Positions 23,773 to 34,950 of a stretch of 64,000 nucleotides of DNA are shown piece by piece (the first letter of the stretch is position 1; every line of letters starts with the position of its first letter). Source of the stretch: Periplaneta americana (Eukaryota; Arthropoda; Insecta; Blattodea; Blattidae); the NCBI RefSeq assembly GCF_040183065.1, contig NC_091131.1, positions 99,882,330-99,946,329 of the forward strand, read 5' to 3'. The notes beneath the pieces were generated by a model. It worked only from the letters and a program-made list of their open reading frames with translations. It did not search any database and was not told where the DNA came from. Made by a program: the position numbers and the translations under genes.

Positions 23773-24290
23773 GGCACGACAGCCCTGTGTCAGCCATGGC
23801 TTTCCGTAGAAGCTTTCTCCATTCCTCTCTCAACAAAGCCGCTCTTCTCCAGTTCCTTATTCCCAGTATTTGTATGTCCTTTCTCGCACCATCTTCCCAT
23901 CTCAACCTTGGTCTTCCAATTTTCCTTGTTCCTTCTGGATTAGTGCTAAACACTTTCTTAATAGTTCTATCATCTGCCCTAAACATATGCCCGACTCATT
24001 GGAGTCTCTTGATTTTTATGGTTGCTACAATATCTGGTTCTTTAAAGAGTTTATATAGCTCATGGTTATATCTCCTCCTCCATACATTCCGTTCCTCCAC
24101 TGGTCCAAAAATAAGCCGTAAAACTCTTCTCTCAAATATACCCAGAGTTGTTTCATCCATTTTTGTCATCGGCCATGTCTCTGCTGCGTAAATCAACACT
24201 AGTCTCAATAACACCTTATATATTAGTATCTTTTGTTTCTTGTTATTAGTTGAGATGTAAGATGTTTCCTTAGTCCATATAAAGTTCTAT
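23731..24290 (-). mobile_element. LINE family B, 3' end with (TTGA)n tail
   Basis: On the minus strand the reverse-transcriptase C-terminal region reads LIYAAETWPMT, IFERRVLRLIFGP, then after one frameshift near 23990 GTRKIGRPRLRWEDGARKDI and WRRAALLREEWRKLL. After the coding end the sequence runs directly into about nine TTGA units (TCAA on the plus strand, 23733-23770), which serve as the element's 3' tail. 5'-truncated, one frameshift, inside an LPCAT3 intron. Confidence 0.85.
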
Positions 24291-24365
24291 TTGCTAAAAA
24301 TATTCGTTTTATTTCAACACTTAATATTATTAATGTACTCTTGAGATCTTAAATTGATGTATCTA

Positions 24366-25261
24366 CAGAGCTATTATTATCATAGGTCCCAGAAAAGATT
24401 GGCTGGGCGTGCCGGCCGCGCCCTGCGTAATTTTCACTGCACACTAACCACTTCTCCCAAGCAATCGACCTCCAGTAGCCATATGGCATTCAGTGTGCTT
24501 AGAAATCGTGTAATGAAATTCTCAATTCTTCAAGTGTACAATGTTAGTGTATAAAGTTTAGTGATTACTGTGTATTTAGATAATGCCTAGCAACAAATTC
24601 TCATTGTGTGAACGTGTGTATATGTACAATAGGTACATAAAAGGCAGAAGGTCGTGTGCAAAAACAAGACGAAAATTTCGAATAAAGTTTCCAAACAGAC
24701 TTGTGCCTTCTGTCAAAACAATTAGACGACTCGCTAAAAGATTTAAAGAAACAGACTCAGTGAAGAATCGAAAATCAAGCAGAAAACTTAGTGTTCTCAT
24801 GCAGAACAATTCTCAGCTTATTTCCAACAAGATTCCGCCAATGCTCATACAGCTGCCGTGTCAATGAGGGAATTGAGGCATATTTTCGGTACAAAACTAA
24901 TCAGTAATAATTTGTGGCCTCCACAAAGCCCAGATATAACACCATGGGGAACACTAAAAGATAGGGTTTATAAGAAAAATCCTCATTCTATAGATGAACT
25001 AAAAGACTATATACGAGAAGAAAACCAAGCTATCAGAGTGTTGTTCATTTGTTCATCAGAAGATGTCAGTTGTGTGTGGCAGCAAACAGGGGCCATTTTC
25101 TGCAATGACTGTGAGCATGGTACGTCCAAATTATTGAACATTTATTGTTAGTACTGTTATATATTGGAGAAGTGCTGGAGAATGGTTATGCGCTCAGTGG
25201 AAACCGCGCAGGGTGCGCGGCTGGCTGCTCTTTTCTGGAACCTATGATAATAATAGCCCTG
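24366..25261 (+). mobile_element. Internally deleted mariner with DUF4817-type HTH
   Basis: TA on each side (24364-24365, 25262-25263) and inverted ends CAGAGCTATTATTATCATAG / CAGGGCTATTATTATCATAG, extending another ~20 bases. A plus-strand frame begins MPSNKFSLCERVYMYNRYIK and contains RKFRIKFPNR..PSVKTIRRLAKRFKETDSV, the helix-turn-helix of insect mariner-like transposases. It then jumps directly to FQQDSANAHTAA, the second catalytic Asp, and to LWPPQSPDITP. The first catalytic block is deleted. The ends are notably GC-rich (GGCCGCGCC) compared with the surroundings. Confidence 0.85.
24583..25110 (+). pseudogene. Mariner transposase with central deletion
   Basis: N-terminal ~75 codons carry the DNA-binding domain. 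One frame change then leads to FQQDSANAHTAAVS and WPPQSPDITP.GTLKDRVY, ending KKNPHSIDELKDYIREE. The stretch between the linker and the second catalytic Asp, including the first Asp, is missing (about 100 residues by family length). The DNA-binding part is unbroken and could in principle still bind the element ends. Confidence 0.75.
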
Positions 25262-25317
25262 TATATAATTAGTATGAAACTGACTTCATAGTAGCAAACT
25301 AAATTCATACATCGGAA

Positions 25318-25445
25318 TTAGGTTTTTGGGTATTCCACCACGTTCTGGAACTTAGAAATTTTGGAACTATATACAGGTTCCATCATCAGGACAGATAATG
25401 ACCAGAGGGGTCGCCCATTCTGTTGGGCTCGTTATGCCTGGCTAA
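25318..25445. repeat. Half copy of the 38-kb foldback repeat
   Basis: Shares GGTATTC...TTGGAACT.TATACAGGTTCCATCATCAGGACA with 37955-38065 in the same orientation and with 38140-38215 inverted. Only one arm is present here. No coding sequence. Possibly the end of a Penelope-like or MITE family, not determinable. Confidence 0.6.
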
Positions 25446-25864
25446 TCCGGACAATTGAGCATAGATAATACTTCACTATCGTTTATATAGGAAAACTAAA
25501 TTATTGAAGTAAAAAAGAGAGACAAAAAGGAGATATATTTACCCAGCGAATTGAATAACTCTGATTTCTTACATTTCGAAATAAACATTGCCAAAGTAAC
25601 TGACATGAAATATTGAAAACAAATCATGACAAACTCCATTCTCTTGTGAATTAAATGGTGTTTTACTTTCATGAAAACACTATTTTTAATAAATTTTCGA
25701 TTATTTCGAAGCTGTCCTGACTTCTGAATATTATTACATTTCTTAGCTGTGTATTGTCAAATATTTGGAAATAATATAATATTACTATCATTATTTGTAA
25801 TTTACAAGTATTGTTACTCACATACTGTCCTAATAAAAAAAATCAAACATTATTTACTGGTATA

Positions 25865-26615
25865 CTAGGTGATTCCGTGACTATAGTATAAACTTTTAGG
25901 GATGATACAGGAAATCATTATGAACTACTTCCATATATGAAATTTCGTTTGGTAAGTACATAATGTGATGTGTTTCAGAATGCTTTCTCTAACCATAGTT
26001 TTTAAAGTAAATCATTATGAATACTATCCACTCCCTTGGCCACCATGATCACCCGACATAACCTCCTTGGATTTTTTTCTGTGGGGTTATGCAAAGGATA
26101 TTGTGTACCAGACGCCAGTTCCCAATATTAAAGCCCTACAACCAAGAATTCAAGATGCCATCGCATCAGTTACTGTGGAGGTACTACAGCGGATATGGCA
26201 GGAAATCGATTATAGCCTTGATATCCTAAGGGTGACAAGGGGGGGGGGGGCACACACATTGAGGTGGTAAAAACAAAGCTTTGAGAAATTCTCTTTCACA
26301 TAAAAAAAACAGAACTGAGATACCTTGTTTCATTATTTAGTTATTTACATCTGAATTTGTAAAGATAATTTATGGACATGGTGTGTATGTATATATATAT
26401 ATATATATATGGTATGCATTAATTAAAAGTTCACAATGAAATAACGAACGTTTTGGGTTATTATTCTGCAACGTTACTTAGAATGGTTAGCATACATTAT
26501 GTTCTGTAATTACAAAATGAAACTTTTCCAGACATGGGTTCCTATATGAAAGATGTTCATAATGATCTCCTCTATCACCCCTAAATGCATGTAGCAAAGT
26601 CACAGAATCACCCTA
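25865..26615 (+). mobile_element. Internally deleted mariner element
   Basis: Flanking TA and inverted ends CTAGGTGATTCCGTGAC / TAGGGTGATTCTGTGAC, with inverted similarity continuing through AAATCATTATGAAC / GATCATTATGAAC. Between them lies a transposase C-terminus only. The first two catalytic blocks are missing. Confidence 0.85.
26040..26270 (+). pseudogene. Mariner transposase C-terminal fragment
   Basis: Reads LDFFLWGYAKDIVYQTPVP, then IKALQPRIQDAIASVTVEVLQRIWQEIDYSLDILRVT, the typical end of a mariner transposase after the third catalytic Asp (here the ...DI.SLDFFLWG block). The upstream two thirds are deleted. A G-run of ten follows at 26239-26248. Confidence 0.8.
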
Positions 26616-27612
26616 TATACTACAGTTATTGGCTTCACGAAAATAACTGAACAACACAAACGCTTGAGCAACAATGACTTACAATGATACGTCCATACAC
26701 CACTATAGTTCCTACATAAATCAAACCATGTAATAATTAAATTATGAATATTGTAAAAGTTTAAGAAATGAAATAATTAATTATTGCTGGATATATAGTT
26801 CAAATATGCTGTTATTCAAAGAAATCCACGAAAATGAGTTTGTGTTATATATGTGCAATATATTAGTGCATTAGATCCAACTTCAATTTAAAAGAAGATG
26901 CAGAAAGTGTATGTATGTGTTTATTTAAGCTCAGAGCTGTGAGTCCAAATACGAGTATGTTAACAATTTGACAGATAATTAACAAATGGTAGTGAAAATG
27001 CAGATTCAATCATGCAGCTTTGTTTCCAAGATGTGACAATGATGAATACTTGATACTGAATACAAAGGCAATTTACAAGTGTGGAATTAAATTACAAAAC
27101 AACTTCTTGAACAAGTCATCTTCTGTGACCTAGTGTTTACTGTGTGTGCCATTACATCTGAGATCCAATTATCTAAAGATATTGCAAATACATTTTTGGG
27201 ACAGTATCTTTTATACGTCTTGTCTTCTAATTTACTGTGCGACAAAGGAACAGGCCACATCGGAGGCAGGTTGCTGCTGTAGATTCGTTGTCACCAATTT
27301 GAGGTTAAATTACAGACCTACCAAATTTCATGTGTAATGCACAAGCCACCCACAATCAGCTCACGACAATCTCCAGGATTTATAAGTGATCGCATAACTT
27401 TCGTGTTGCTCTTATGTTTTCGTCTCACTGCTATATCACTATTGTTATTATTAAAAAAGATATCTTATACTAAATTTTCATCTCCTGTCTCTTATCTTTC
27501 GTAGGTTGGCAGGTCTGATATTGCATGCACTATGCAACTGTCAAGAATGAAGTAAGACTATTACTTGAGTATTTTGCCAATACGGCTGGACACTTGGTAG
27601 CATTACATACAG
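26616..27612. other. LPCAT3 intron, nothing recognised
   Basis: AT-rich intronic sequence without recognisable coding or repeat structure. Confidence 0.5.
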
Positions 27613-28187
27613 GATGAACTGTAAGTAATGCCATTAATTTCAGGGAATTATTCTTTGAGATATCTAAAACGAAAAGGTTAAATACAATTTTGCTCGTTTT
27701 TGCTTCGTTTTCGAGATATAAATTGTTTTATATGAAACATTTCATAGCATGTTTCGGGGAAGCCACTGATTTAATTCCCAATATGCTCAGCCACTTTAAG
27801 AGGGCATTGTATTATGATAGTAAATGATTGAAAGAATTTTAGTTTTGTTTTTTAAATGTGCAGAAATTTGATCTGAATAAATGTAACTTTTCGTTCTGTG
27901 AAGGAATTTTACAATGTTACATTTGTTCGGATCAAATTTCTGCACATTTAAGAACAAAACTAAAATTCTTTTAATCATTTGTTATAATACACTGCTTTCT
28001 TAAATTGACTCAGCATTTGGGAATTTAATCAATGACTTTCCCAAAACATGCTATGAAATGTTTCATACAAAACAATTTTTATCTTGATAAGAAGTAAAAA
28101 CGAGCAAAATTGTATTTAACTTTTTTTTGTTTGAAATATCTCAAAGAATAACCCCCTGAAATTAATTACATTACTTATGGTTCACTA
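27613..28187. mobile_element. 575-bp foldback element (near-complete palindrome)
   Basis: Arms of about 275 bases pair almost along their whole length: outer GTAAGTAATG...ATTAATTTCAGGG against its complement, inner TGATCTGAATAAATGTAAC against GTTACATTTGTTCGGATCA. The central loop is only ~25 bases. No coding sequence. As part of the LPCAT3 pre-mRNA it would fold into a long double-stranded hairpin. Confidence 0.9.
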
Positions 28188-28190
28188 TAT

Positions 28191-28192
28191 AC

Positions 28193-28236
<44 letters not shown>
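28191..28236. repeat. (ACAT)n/(TA)n microsatellite
   Basis: Compound array between the foldback element and the mariner that follows. The mariner appears to have inserted at its right edge. Confidence 0.9.
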
Positions 28237-28237
<1 letters not shown>

Positions 28238-28241
<4 letters not shown>

Positions 28242-29737
28242 ATGTTTAAGAAATACGGGGCATAATTTCAGGTATGTATTTCCCACATGTAGACAATCAA
28301 AATAGTTCATTACAACATGTGTCCGGAAATGCTTTATTTCCGAGTTATGGCCTTCACAACATTGAAATTCACCAGAACGTTTTTCTTTCCGCAGGTCGTT
28401 GCCGTGAAAGGAGACATTAAGAGGGCACTCTGACAGTTCATTCCGAGGCGAAGGTTACATTCAGTGTTGTGTAGGCGTCAGACTGTGCGACATGTATTCA
28501 AATCAAGAGCTGGCAGAGATACACTTCATGTAAGGTAAGGCGGACGGCAATGCTGCGCTGGCTCGTCGTTTGTACCAGGAGAGGTACCCACAGCGACAAT
28601 GTCCAGATCGGAAGACATTTGTACGTCTCCATTACCGTCTGTGCGAGTATGGAAAATTTAACTCTCCTGGTTTGGGAAGGGGACGACCAAGATCTACAAC
28701 TCCAGAAGTACAGGAGGAGATTCTGGAGGCTGTGAACATGATTCCTTCTATCAGCACACGAAGGGTAACATTGCAAGTCAATGTTCCTCATACGACTGTC
28801 TGGAGACTGTTGAAAGAGTAGACTATCAATTGTATCCTTATCATTTGCAACGTGTACAGGCCCTGTCACCAACAGATTACCCTGCACGAGTTAGGTTCTG
28901 TCAGTGGTTCTTGCAGCAGTGTGGTGTAAATCCCAACTTTCCTGCCTTAGTATTATTTACAGATGAAGCACAGTTCACACGAGATGGCATAACAAATTTC
29001 CACAATCAGCATGTATGGGCGTATGAAAACCCACGTGCAACTGTTCCATCTCATCACCAGGTGCGGTTCTCCCTCAACATGTGGGCTGGTAGCCTGTCAT
29101 TGGTGATCGATTAGTTGGACCCCATGTACTTGTAAACAGACTTACGGGGCAAGCGTACACAAACTTCCTGGAAAACACCATACCTCATGTTTTAGAAGAC
29201 ACTCCACTGATCAATCATAAACACATTCACTTCTTGCATGATGGCGCTCCTGCACACTTCGGTCGTACAGCTCGCCGGTACTTGGATCGAAGGTTTCCTG
29301 ATCGATGGATAGGTAGAGGTGGCCCAATTGCTTGGCCTCCATGCTCACCTGATCTGAACCCTCTCGATTTCTACTTGTGGGGCCATTTAAAAATCATTGG
29401 TTTATTTGTCTCCGGTGCCTGATTTGGAATCCCTTCGGAATCGAATTGTGGCATGTTCTGAGGACATACGCAATACTCCTGGAGTTTGGGATCGTGTTCG
29501 CAGGTCAATGAGACATCGATGTGAGGTCTGTATTCAAGCAGGAGGTGGACATTTTGAACATCTTCTGTAATGACAACGACCTGCGGAAAGAAAAACGTTC
29601 CGGTGAATTTCAATGTTGTGAAGGCCATAACTCGGAAATGAAGCATTTCCGGACACATGTTGTAATGAACTATTTTGATTGTCTACATGTGGGAAATACA
29701 TACCTGAAATTATGCCCCGTATTTTTTAAACACCCTG
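28238..29737 (+). mobile_element. Near full-length mariner with 166-bp terminal repeats
   Basis: Ends CAGAATGTTTAAGAAATACG and CAGGGTGTTTAAAAAATACG are the tips of ~166-bp inverted repeats (28238-28403, 29572-29737) that are almost identical, including ATTTCCCACATGTAGACAAT. TA follows the right end; CA precedes the left end, where a TA repeat may have mutated. The whole transposase is present but broken by one stop and three frameshifts. High identity of the long repeats suggests it moved relatively recently. Confidence 0.92.
28492..29570 (+). pseudogene. Mariner transposase (DUF4817 HTH), one stop, three frameshifts
   Basis: Starts MYSNQELAEIHFM and meets TAA at codon 14 (28531-28533). The HTH region follows: AARRLYQ-type helix, RKTFVRLHYRLCEYG, GRGRPRSTTPE. 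Frameshifts lie near 28810, 29098 and 29392. Catalytic blocks are all preserved: LFTDEAQF, LHDGAPAHF and CSPDLNPLDFYLWG, with about 36 residues between the second and third Asp. The end GGGHFEHLL is followed by TAA. It would have catalysed cut-and-paste transposition at TA. This copy is inactive without frame correction. Confidence 0.88.
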
Positions 29738-30412
29738 TATATATAATTTGTTCATATTTATTTTAATTTCAATTTATTTTTTTACTTAGAATTTTGTTAA
29801 CTGGCGTTTTCTGTGTAATCTCGAAATCAGTCATGCTCTTTTGCTTTCTCCCTTTCCCTTCCTTTCTCCATTAGTCTTCACGTCACTCTTGATACATTCC
29901 CCCTCCCAATTCTTTCAAAAGAATTTTGAAATATCATTTGCATATTGCTTGAATACAAAAAGTTTGAAAAAAAAAATCTTTAGATGATATTGAGACAGAT
30001 GGTTTATTAAAATCACCTTCTATCATCATGATGATCAAGTAAATGTGAATTTCTGTCAATATCTCAGAATCGATCGAGACCAGAAAAATCCTGTGATCAT
30101 TACAATTATTTCTGATGTAATACACGGTTTTTACAATAATAGAGAATGTGCACCAAATATAACGGAAATTTATGGAAACTACTTAATAAGATGGATGTAA
30201 ATTAAGAGAAGTTACAACACACAAAACTCTACGCTTTTTAACAGAGCAGCATTATAACATGCACTTATTCACCAATGAAATCAGAAGAAGCACAGAAGCC
30301 CTTTTTATAACAAGCCGCGCTTTTAATGCAGACCTGAAGTTCAACTATCCATTCCTAAACTTTCAGACTCCTACCATTCCTACTGATGTAACATTAAAAT
30401 AGGTTTACTGAC
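29738..30412. other. LPCAT3 intron, nothing recognised
   Basis: AT-rich intron sequence up to the next exon. Confidence 0.5.
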
Positions 30413-30666
30413 TGCGCCACCCAATGGTTGGTATTGATGTTGAACGAGGCGATGAAGTGTCCGAACTTGGTGGCTCCCTCAAAGACACGAAGTTTAACGT
30501 TGGCACAACCATCCCATCGAGTTCTGCCTGAAGAGTCCTTGCCATTGTATGTTAGACCTGCTATGATGCATACACCTTCCGAGATAAGCCAGCAGGAAAT
30601 ATACTTGTATAGTGTGATCTTGCCCCAGATACCCAGAGTTAAACACCTCTTCCAAAATGGCAGTGC
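30413..30666 (-). CDS. LPCAT3: LPCAT3 exon with catalytic Asn
   Basis: Encodes ALPFWKRCLTLGIWGK, ITLYKYISCWLISEGVCIIAGL, a loop SSGRTRWDGCANVKLR, and FGHFIASFNINTNHWVA. The Asn in FNINTN is the second conserved MBOAT catalytic residue. The sequence parallels the human protein block by block (YKY.TCWL..EGVCI..GL.FNG, W.ACANMK). The acceptor is TTTACAG. The donor must be GTCAGT rather than the nearby GTAAAC, because only that choice keeps frame with the next exon. Ends in phase 2. Confidence 0.95.
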
Positions 30667-31597
30667 CTGTAAACAAATAAATCGACTTTGTAGACAATAA
30701 TATCACGTACTATTTCAGAAAATGTATACTTGGCTCGAAAACATGACGGCCACTCTTCTTGGAATTGGTAATCCTCATAAACCCCCATCCACTACTCAAC
30801 CCCTAGCCGCGTGGCAGAAATACAATAGATCCCAGCATTGCCAAATATAGCAGTCATTGCCTCTTAGCTTTCACTCGTTAGTGTCTTTTCAGACATTTGT
30901 CGACGTGTTGTTTTATACCGTTGTGCGCTTCAATATGTCTAATTTATTCCGGCCATGATTAATGAGTGTTGGAGCAGATGATCCGCAGTCAGGCCTCCTG
31001 ATTTACCTGAAGATCCAGGACCATCACGACAAGAACAAATAACACCGTCGAAGAAAACAGAATATCTTATTTGCAGAGGAGCGTAGCTAAGAAAACGAAG
31101 TGTTAAAATTGTGTTTAATGTTAGGAATTTTATCCATAGAGTAATCGAAAGGTGCGACAGTTTGATAAGTAAAAATCTTAATCACTTAACATCGGATGCA
31201 ACCAGCGGCGTGGTATTACTACAGTAAAAAATATAACGGCCATAGAAATTAAGAATTACAGTTCACCAACTAAAGAGAAAATAAACAAACTAAAATAGAA
31301 TTCGGTAAGATAGACGATTTTATGCGTGATTTACTTCGTCGAACAGTATGTGAACAGTACGCGAAAGAGATATCGCCAACAGCAAATAAACTTGCAGAAA
31401 TATTCTGGCCTGATTTGTACATTATGTTTAAGAATGCAGAAAAAATTTCATTCGATTCTATCCAGCACTATCCAGGGTTTTTAAGGAATATAGTTTGCGA
31501 AGAAGAAAAAAAAGCTCATGCCGTTTTCCACTTAACAGCTATTATAGCCAATGCCACACTTTACAATAAAAATCATAACTTCAGAACTAATAAAGAG
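30667..31597. other. LPCAT3 intron, nothing recognised
   Basis: A 95-codon frame at 31322-31609 has no recognisable motif and lies in an intron antisense to the gene. I do not call it. Confidence 0.4.
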
Positions 31598-31745
31598 CCA
31601 CTGGCGTAGCTCAGTTGGCTGAACGTTCGCAGATCACAATGACTTCAAGAATTGGCAACTCAGCTAAGGGTTTATCCCTTGCGCGTGCCTGCAGTTAACT
31701 GGTGAAGGGGATGAGGGAAGGTCGTCATGTTTTCGTGCGAAGTAT
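31598..31745 (+). mobile_element. SINE head fragment
   Basis: GCCACTGGCGTAGCTCAGTTGG followed by CTGAACGTTCGCAGATC matches the tRNA-like 5' end of the SINE at 62.85 kb (CCACCGGCGTAGCTCAGGAGG). The A box is clear. The B box and tail are not recognisable, so this is truncated or rearranged. Confidence 0.55.
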
Positions 31746-32500
31746 ATAAGAATGTCATACAATATAAAGGTATTCCCTAATGTCACACATTCAGAAAAAT
31801 TAAGGCCATATATTCTTAATCAGTCTTTGGTGGTTGCATCCCACTACTTCTGAAGTTCAGAATAAAGATGGGAAAAGTTGTCCCTTTTTCAAGACTTTTC
31901 CGCCTGTTCCAGTACATCTGAAATTACAGGTTACAAACAACAATTCTGAAGTAGCCTAACAGTTTCACAAATGAACTGTGAGCTGAGACTGATACTACAG
32001 AGTTGGGCAGATAAAACCAGCCCGTCTCATTTCATTTGATTTGAAATTATATTGGCTATCCTTTCTTCCACATGTTTAGTTACACTCTTGCTTGTTACAC
32101 GCTATAACTTACAAATGATTTATAAACTGTTCTGTTTGTTGTAATGTAAAGAGTTGTTTTGTGAATAAGAAGACTTGTTTTGTGAATAAGCATGACATAT
32201 TCAATACCTCTTTAAAAGTGATAGCCATACTTGCTATTTTTAGAATTTCCAGTAAAGGCAGTGGCAACCAGTGGTAATTTTGAATGGGTGCAAACTATGC
32301 AATTTCATGAAAATTTATTACATACAGTACCTACTTACAATCCAGCTTCTGGTTCATATCTGAACAAATAATATGCACAAAGTTAACATATTTCGAGACG
32401 TTAGCCAACAACAGTTTGAAAAGAGCATGTCAAAAGTCATACAAATATTTGCAGAGCATAAACTGCACTAGGAATTTTCTTGTTTTTTTTTCTTTTTTGT
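31746..32500. other. LPCAT3 intron, nothing recognised
   Basis: AT-rich. A short direct repeat (GACTTGTTTTGTGAATAAG-like) occurs near 32155-32190. No supported feature. Confidence 0.4.
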
Positions 32501-32501
32501 T

Positions 32502-32502
<1 letters not shown>

Positions 32503-32574
<72 letters not shown>
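32503..32574. repeat. (TCAA)n microsatellite as LINE tail
   Basis: About 18 units directly at the LINE 3' end. The Ser-Ile-Asn-Gln repeat frame across it is an artefact. Confidence 0.95.
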
Positions 32575-32575
<1 letters not shown>

Positions 32576-32765
32576 CTCCTGTATCTCCTCATGAGGAGCA
32601 TAGGGCATTCACAAAGTGCCTCCATCGGACCCTATTTGTAGCAAACTTCTTCACTTCGCTCCATGTTTTCCCCTCCCTAGCAATTTCCTCCAAAACTGTT
32701 CTCTTCCATGTATTTTTTGGCCTTCCTCTTGTTCTACTACCCCGGGGGTTCCAAAGCACACACAG
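32503..32765 (-). mobile_element. LINE family C, 3' end with (TTGA)n tail
   Basis: Minus-strand coding end reads PRGSRTRGRPKNTWKRTVLEEI, then GKTWSEVKKFATNRVRWRHFVNALCSS, a reverse-transcriptase polyprotein tail different from families A and B. It runs directly into about 17 TTGA units (TCAA on the plus strand, 32503-32574). Strongly 5'-truncated. Confidence 0.85.
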
Positions 32766-33755
32766 AAATAAATTTCGATTAAGTTTGTACCTGTAAAATT
32801 GTGTGTATATTATATACAACACATACTTCCGTATTTTACATATGTTCACAAGTTCTTTTAGATCTTTAGAAGTAATGTTGACCACACTTCAGTTATGGTG
32901 GAAAGCAAACCTTGCCAAAGAAAGCATGTGAAATAATTAAACTTAATTTGCATATTCTTAAGCAGTGTTAAAAGATTAAATTAATTTACATGAAATAAAT
33001 AAATATTATCAAGACTACAGTGCAACCATTAGCCTAAAATGTTAGTTTATCTAAACAAATGTCACACTTAGACTGTAGAATTGTTCATGCACATGTTCAA
33101 CATGCTGTACATCTTTTTCTCTCTCCACAGGATACTGGGTTAAATGAATGTAGCCTGTGCATATGCTGTTTCATTACATGAATTTCCCTAGTCTCCATTC
33201 CCTCAAGTTCAACCTCATACTATATCTCCTGCCCTCCACATGTTCGGTAATTCCTGATTCGTTGCTGCAGAAGAATGTTTTTACGAGATTAAAACAATGG
33301 AGATATTCTTCTGTGACTAGCCAATTTCCACAGATGCCACAAAGATTTACACTTGTTGCAGAATGTCTTGACATATTTTTCGTTAACTGGAGTGTTGTAC
33401 CAAGATTCTTAAGAAGTTCCCTAACTACGAATATGAACTAAATTCGTTAAATAATATAGAATATTGAATAAGAAGTTAATTTGTCTAGTAATAGGAAAAA
33501 ACAGGCACTGCAAACATTTGAGAGATTTTTTCGTACATTTAAATTACCGTGTTCAGAAAATGTACGTTCTATCTCACAAAAAATAAAAACTGCACAAAAA
33601 GAAATACAAATCTTATGCAACATTGCAGTATTTTACTTGAATGGCAAGCATGAATCAAGCAGTTTCGCATTACTTTATTACGGCAATAGCTTGTGAATAT
33701 CATTACCATGTTTAATTAATTATAATTAATTCATTCAAGCAGACGGGAAACATAC
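32766..33755. other. LPCAT3 intron, nothing recognised
   Basis: AT-rich intron. Two 60-90 codon frames here lack motifs. Confidence 0.45.
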
Positions 33756-33884
33756 CTGAAACTCGTCGCCCAGCAAGTAGCACTCAGGGAAGAATGAAGT
33801 TCCAACTTGATACAGGCCAAGGTACAGAAAACCAAGACCTCCTCGTTTTAGTCCCGGTATCAAACAATCTGGCAGATCTTCTTT
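33756..33884 (-). CDS. LPCAT3: LPCAT3 internal exon (43 codons)
   Basis: 129 bases, phase 0 on both sides, acceptor TTATCAG and donor GTATGT. Encodes KEDLPDCLIPGLKRGGLGFL, then YLGLYQVGTSFFPE, then CYLLGDEFQ. It corresponds to the human segment IPALKRLSLGLFYLVGYT...EDYLLTEDYD, between two membrane helices of the MBOAT core. Splices directly to ALPFW in the next exon. Confidence 0.92.
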
Positions 33885-34248
33885 CTGATAAGTATGAGAA
33901 TATTTGTATCTTTTTATTGTAACTATTATTACAGTAGTATTAGTCTCTGCATAAGATACTTGGGTAACAGCTATAGTAAATCATAATTTACAAGAATGAA
34001 TATACAAATTTTGAGAACAGGTTGTTTTCAAAAACAAGTAAACAAACAATTAAAATAAGTAAATAAACAAACATAAACAAAGAATTAATGCGAGTATATT
34101 AACAATTTAAAGGTGAAAAATGAAGATATACTATTTTGGAATAAAAGTAAGGTTATGATAAAGTTGGAACAGGAAATGCATATTAACATTCTAAGACAAA
34201 CATGTAACTATAATTATAAATAATTCCATATTTGCCTTTAGACAAATT
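33885..34248. other. LPCAT3 intron, nothing recognised
   Basis: Short AT-rich stretch rich in AAACAAACA-like sequence. Confidence 0.5.
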
Positions 34249-34491
34249 CAGAGTGTCCCTCTCGAACGTCCTTGATTTCAACTGCCTCTCAAAAGAAAAA
34301 CAAAAATGTGAGGACAACTTTGTCACTTTTATTAGAAAGTACAACTCAAAATAATTTCCATTGCCATCCACATCAGTGATGAAAATAACTGAGTTGAACT
34401 TCCTAATAAAAACGATAAAAAAATTTCCCTGCACCTTTGGTCTTTCTTTCATACACAATTAAAATCAGTAAAGTTCGAGAGAGTCACCCTG
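34249..34491. mobile_element. 243-bp MITE
   Basis: Inverted ends CAGAGTGTCCCTCTCGAAC and CAGGGTGACTCTCTCGAAC, continuing with TTGATTT/TGATTTT similarity. No coding sequence and no clear flanking duplication, so superfamily unknown (CAG...CTG ends fit hAT or mariner). Confidence 0.65.
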
Positions 34492-34569
34492 TGTAACACA
34501 AAATAATAAAACTTAAGTACTGGTACCTACTCAAAAATAAAATGATAATAAGTTACTTAAACTTGTTTT

Positions 34570-34950
34570 CTCACATAATAACACATAATGTGTAATCCCT
34601 ACCCACTTCACTTTGCGTGATTCGGATTCCGCATACTGCAGATAGATGGCAGGGCTGTGACTCATTTTCAAATTGCATATTACTTTGGTGGGCCACAATA
34701 AGCATTATGTGTATCTGTGAAGAGTTATGTCGTGTACTAGGGTGAGTGTATGCTAAGTATTCGTGTAAGTGTAGTGTAGAGAATGGGTGGGGATGATGAT
34801 GGTGATAAAGGGAAAAGGGGAAACCTGGTGCCGGCACATAGCCTACTCCTGTCGAATAGCTCCGGGGGGAGGGGGGGGGCTGGGATGAATGACTATCAAC
34901 AGTGACATATGCCTTCCTTCACATGCAGTGCGGAGATATTTGGGATTTAA
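34570..34950. repeat. Probable old interspersed repeat
   Basis: Sequence differs from the AT-rich background: TGGTGCCGGCACATAGCC and two short G-runs (34864-34878). I suspect an old retroposon but cannot show ends, tail or coding sequence. Confidence 0.25.

Noticed and set aside
31322..31609. 95-codon frame, plus strand
   Set aside because: No motif, antisense in an LPCAT3 intron, no splice or start context that convinces.
32416..32796. 126-codon frame with Ser-Ile-Asn-Gln repeats
   Set aside because: Translation of a TCAA microsatellite antisense to a LINE tail.
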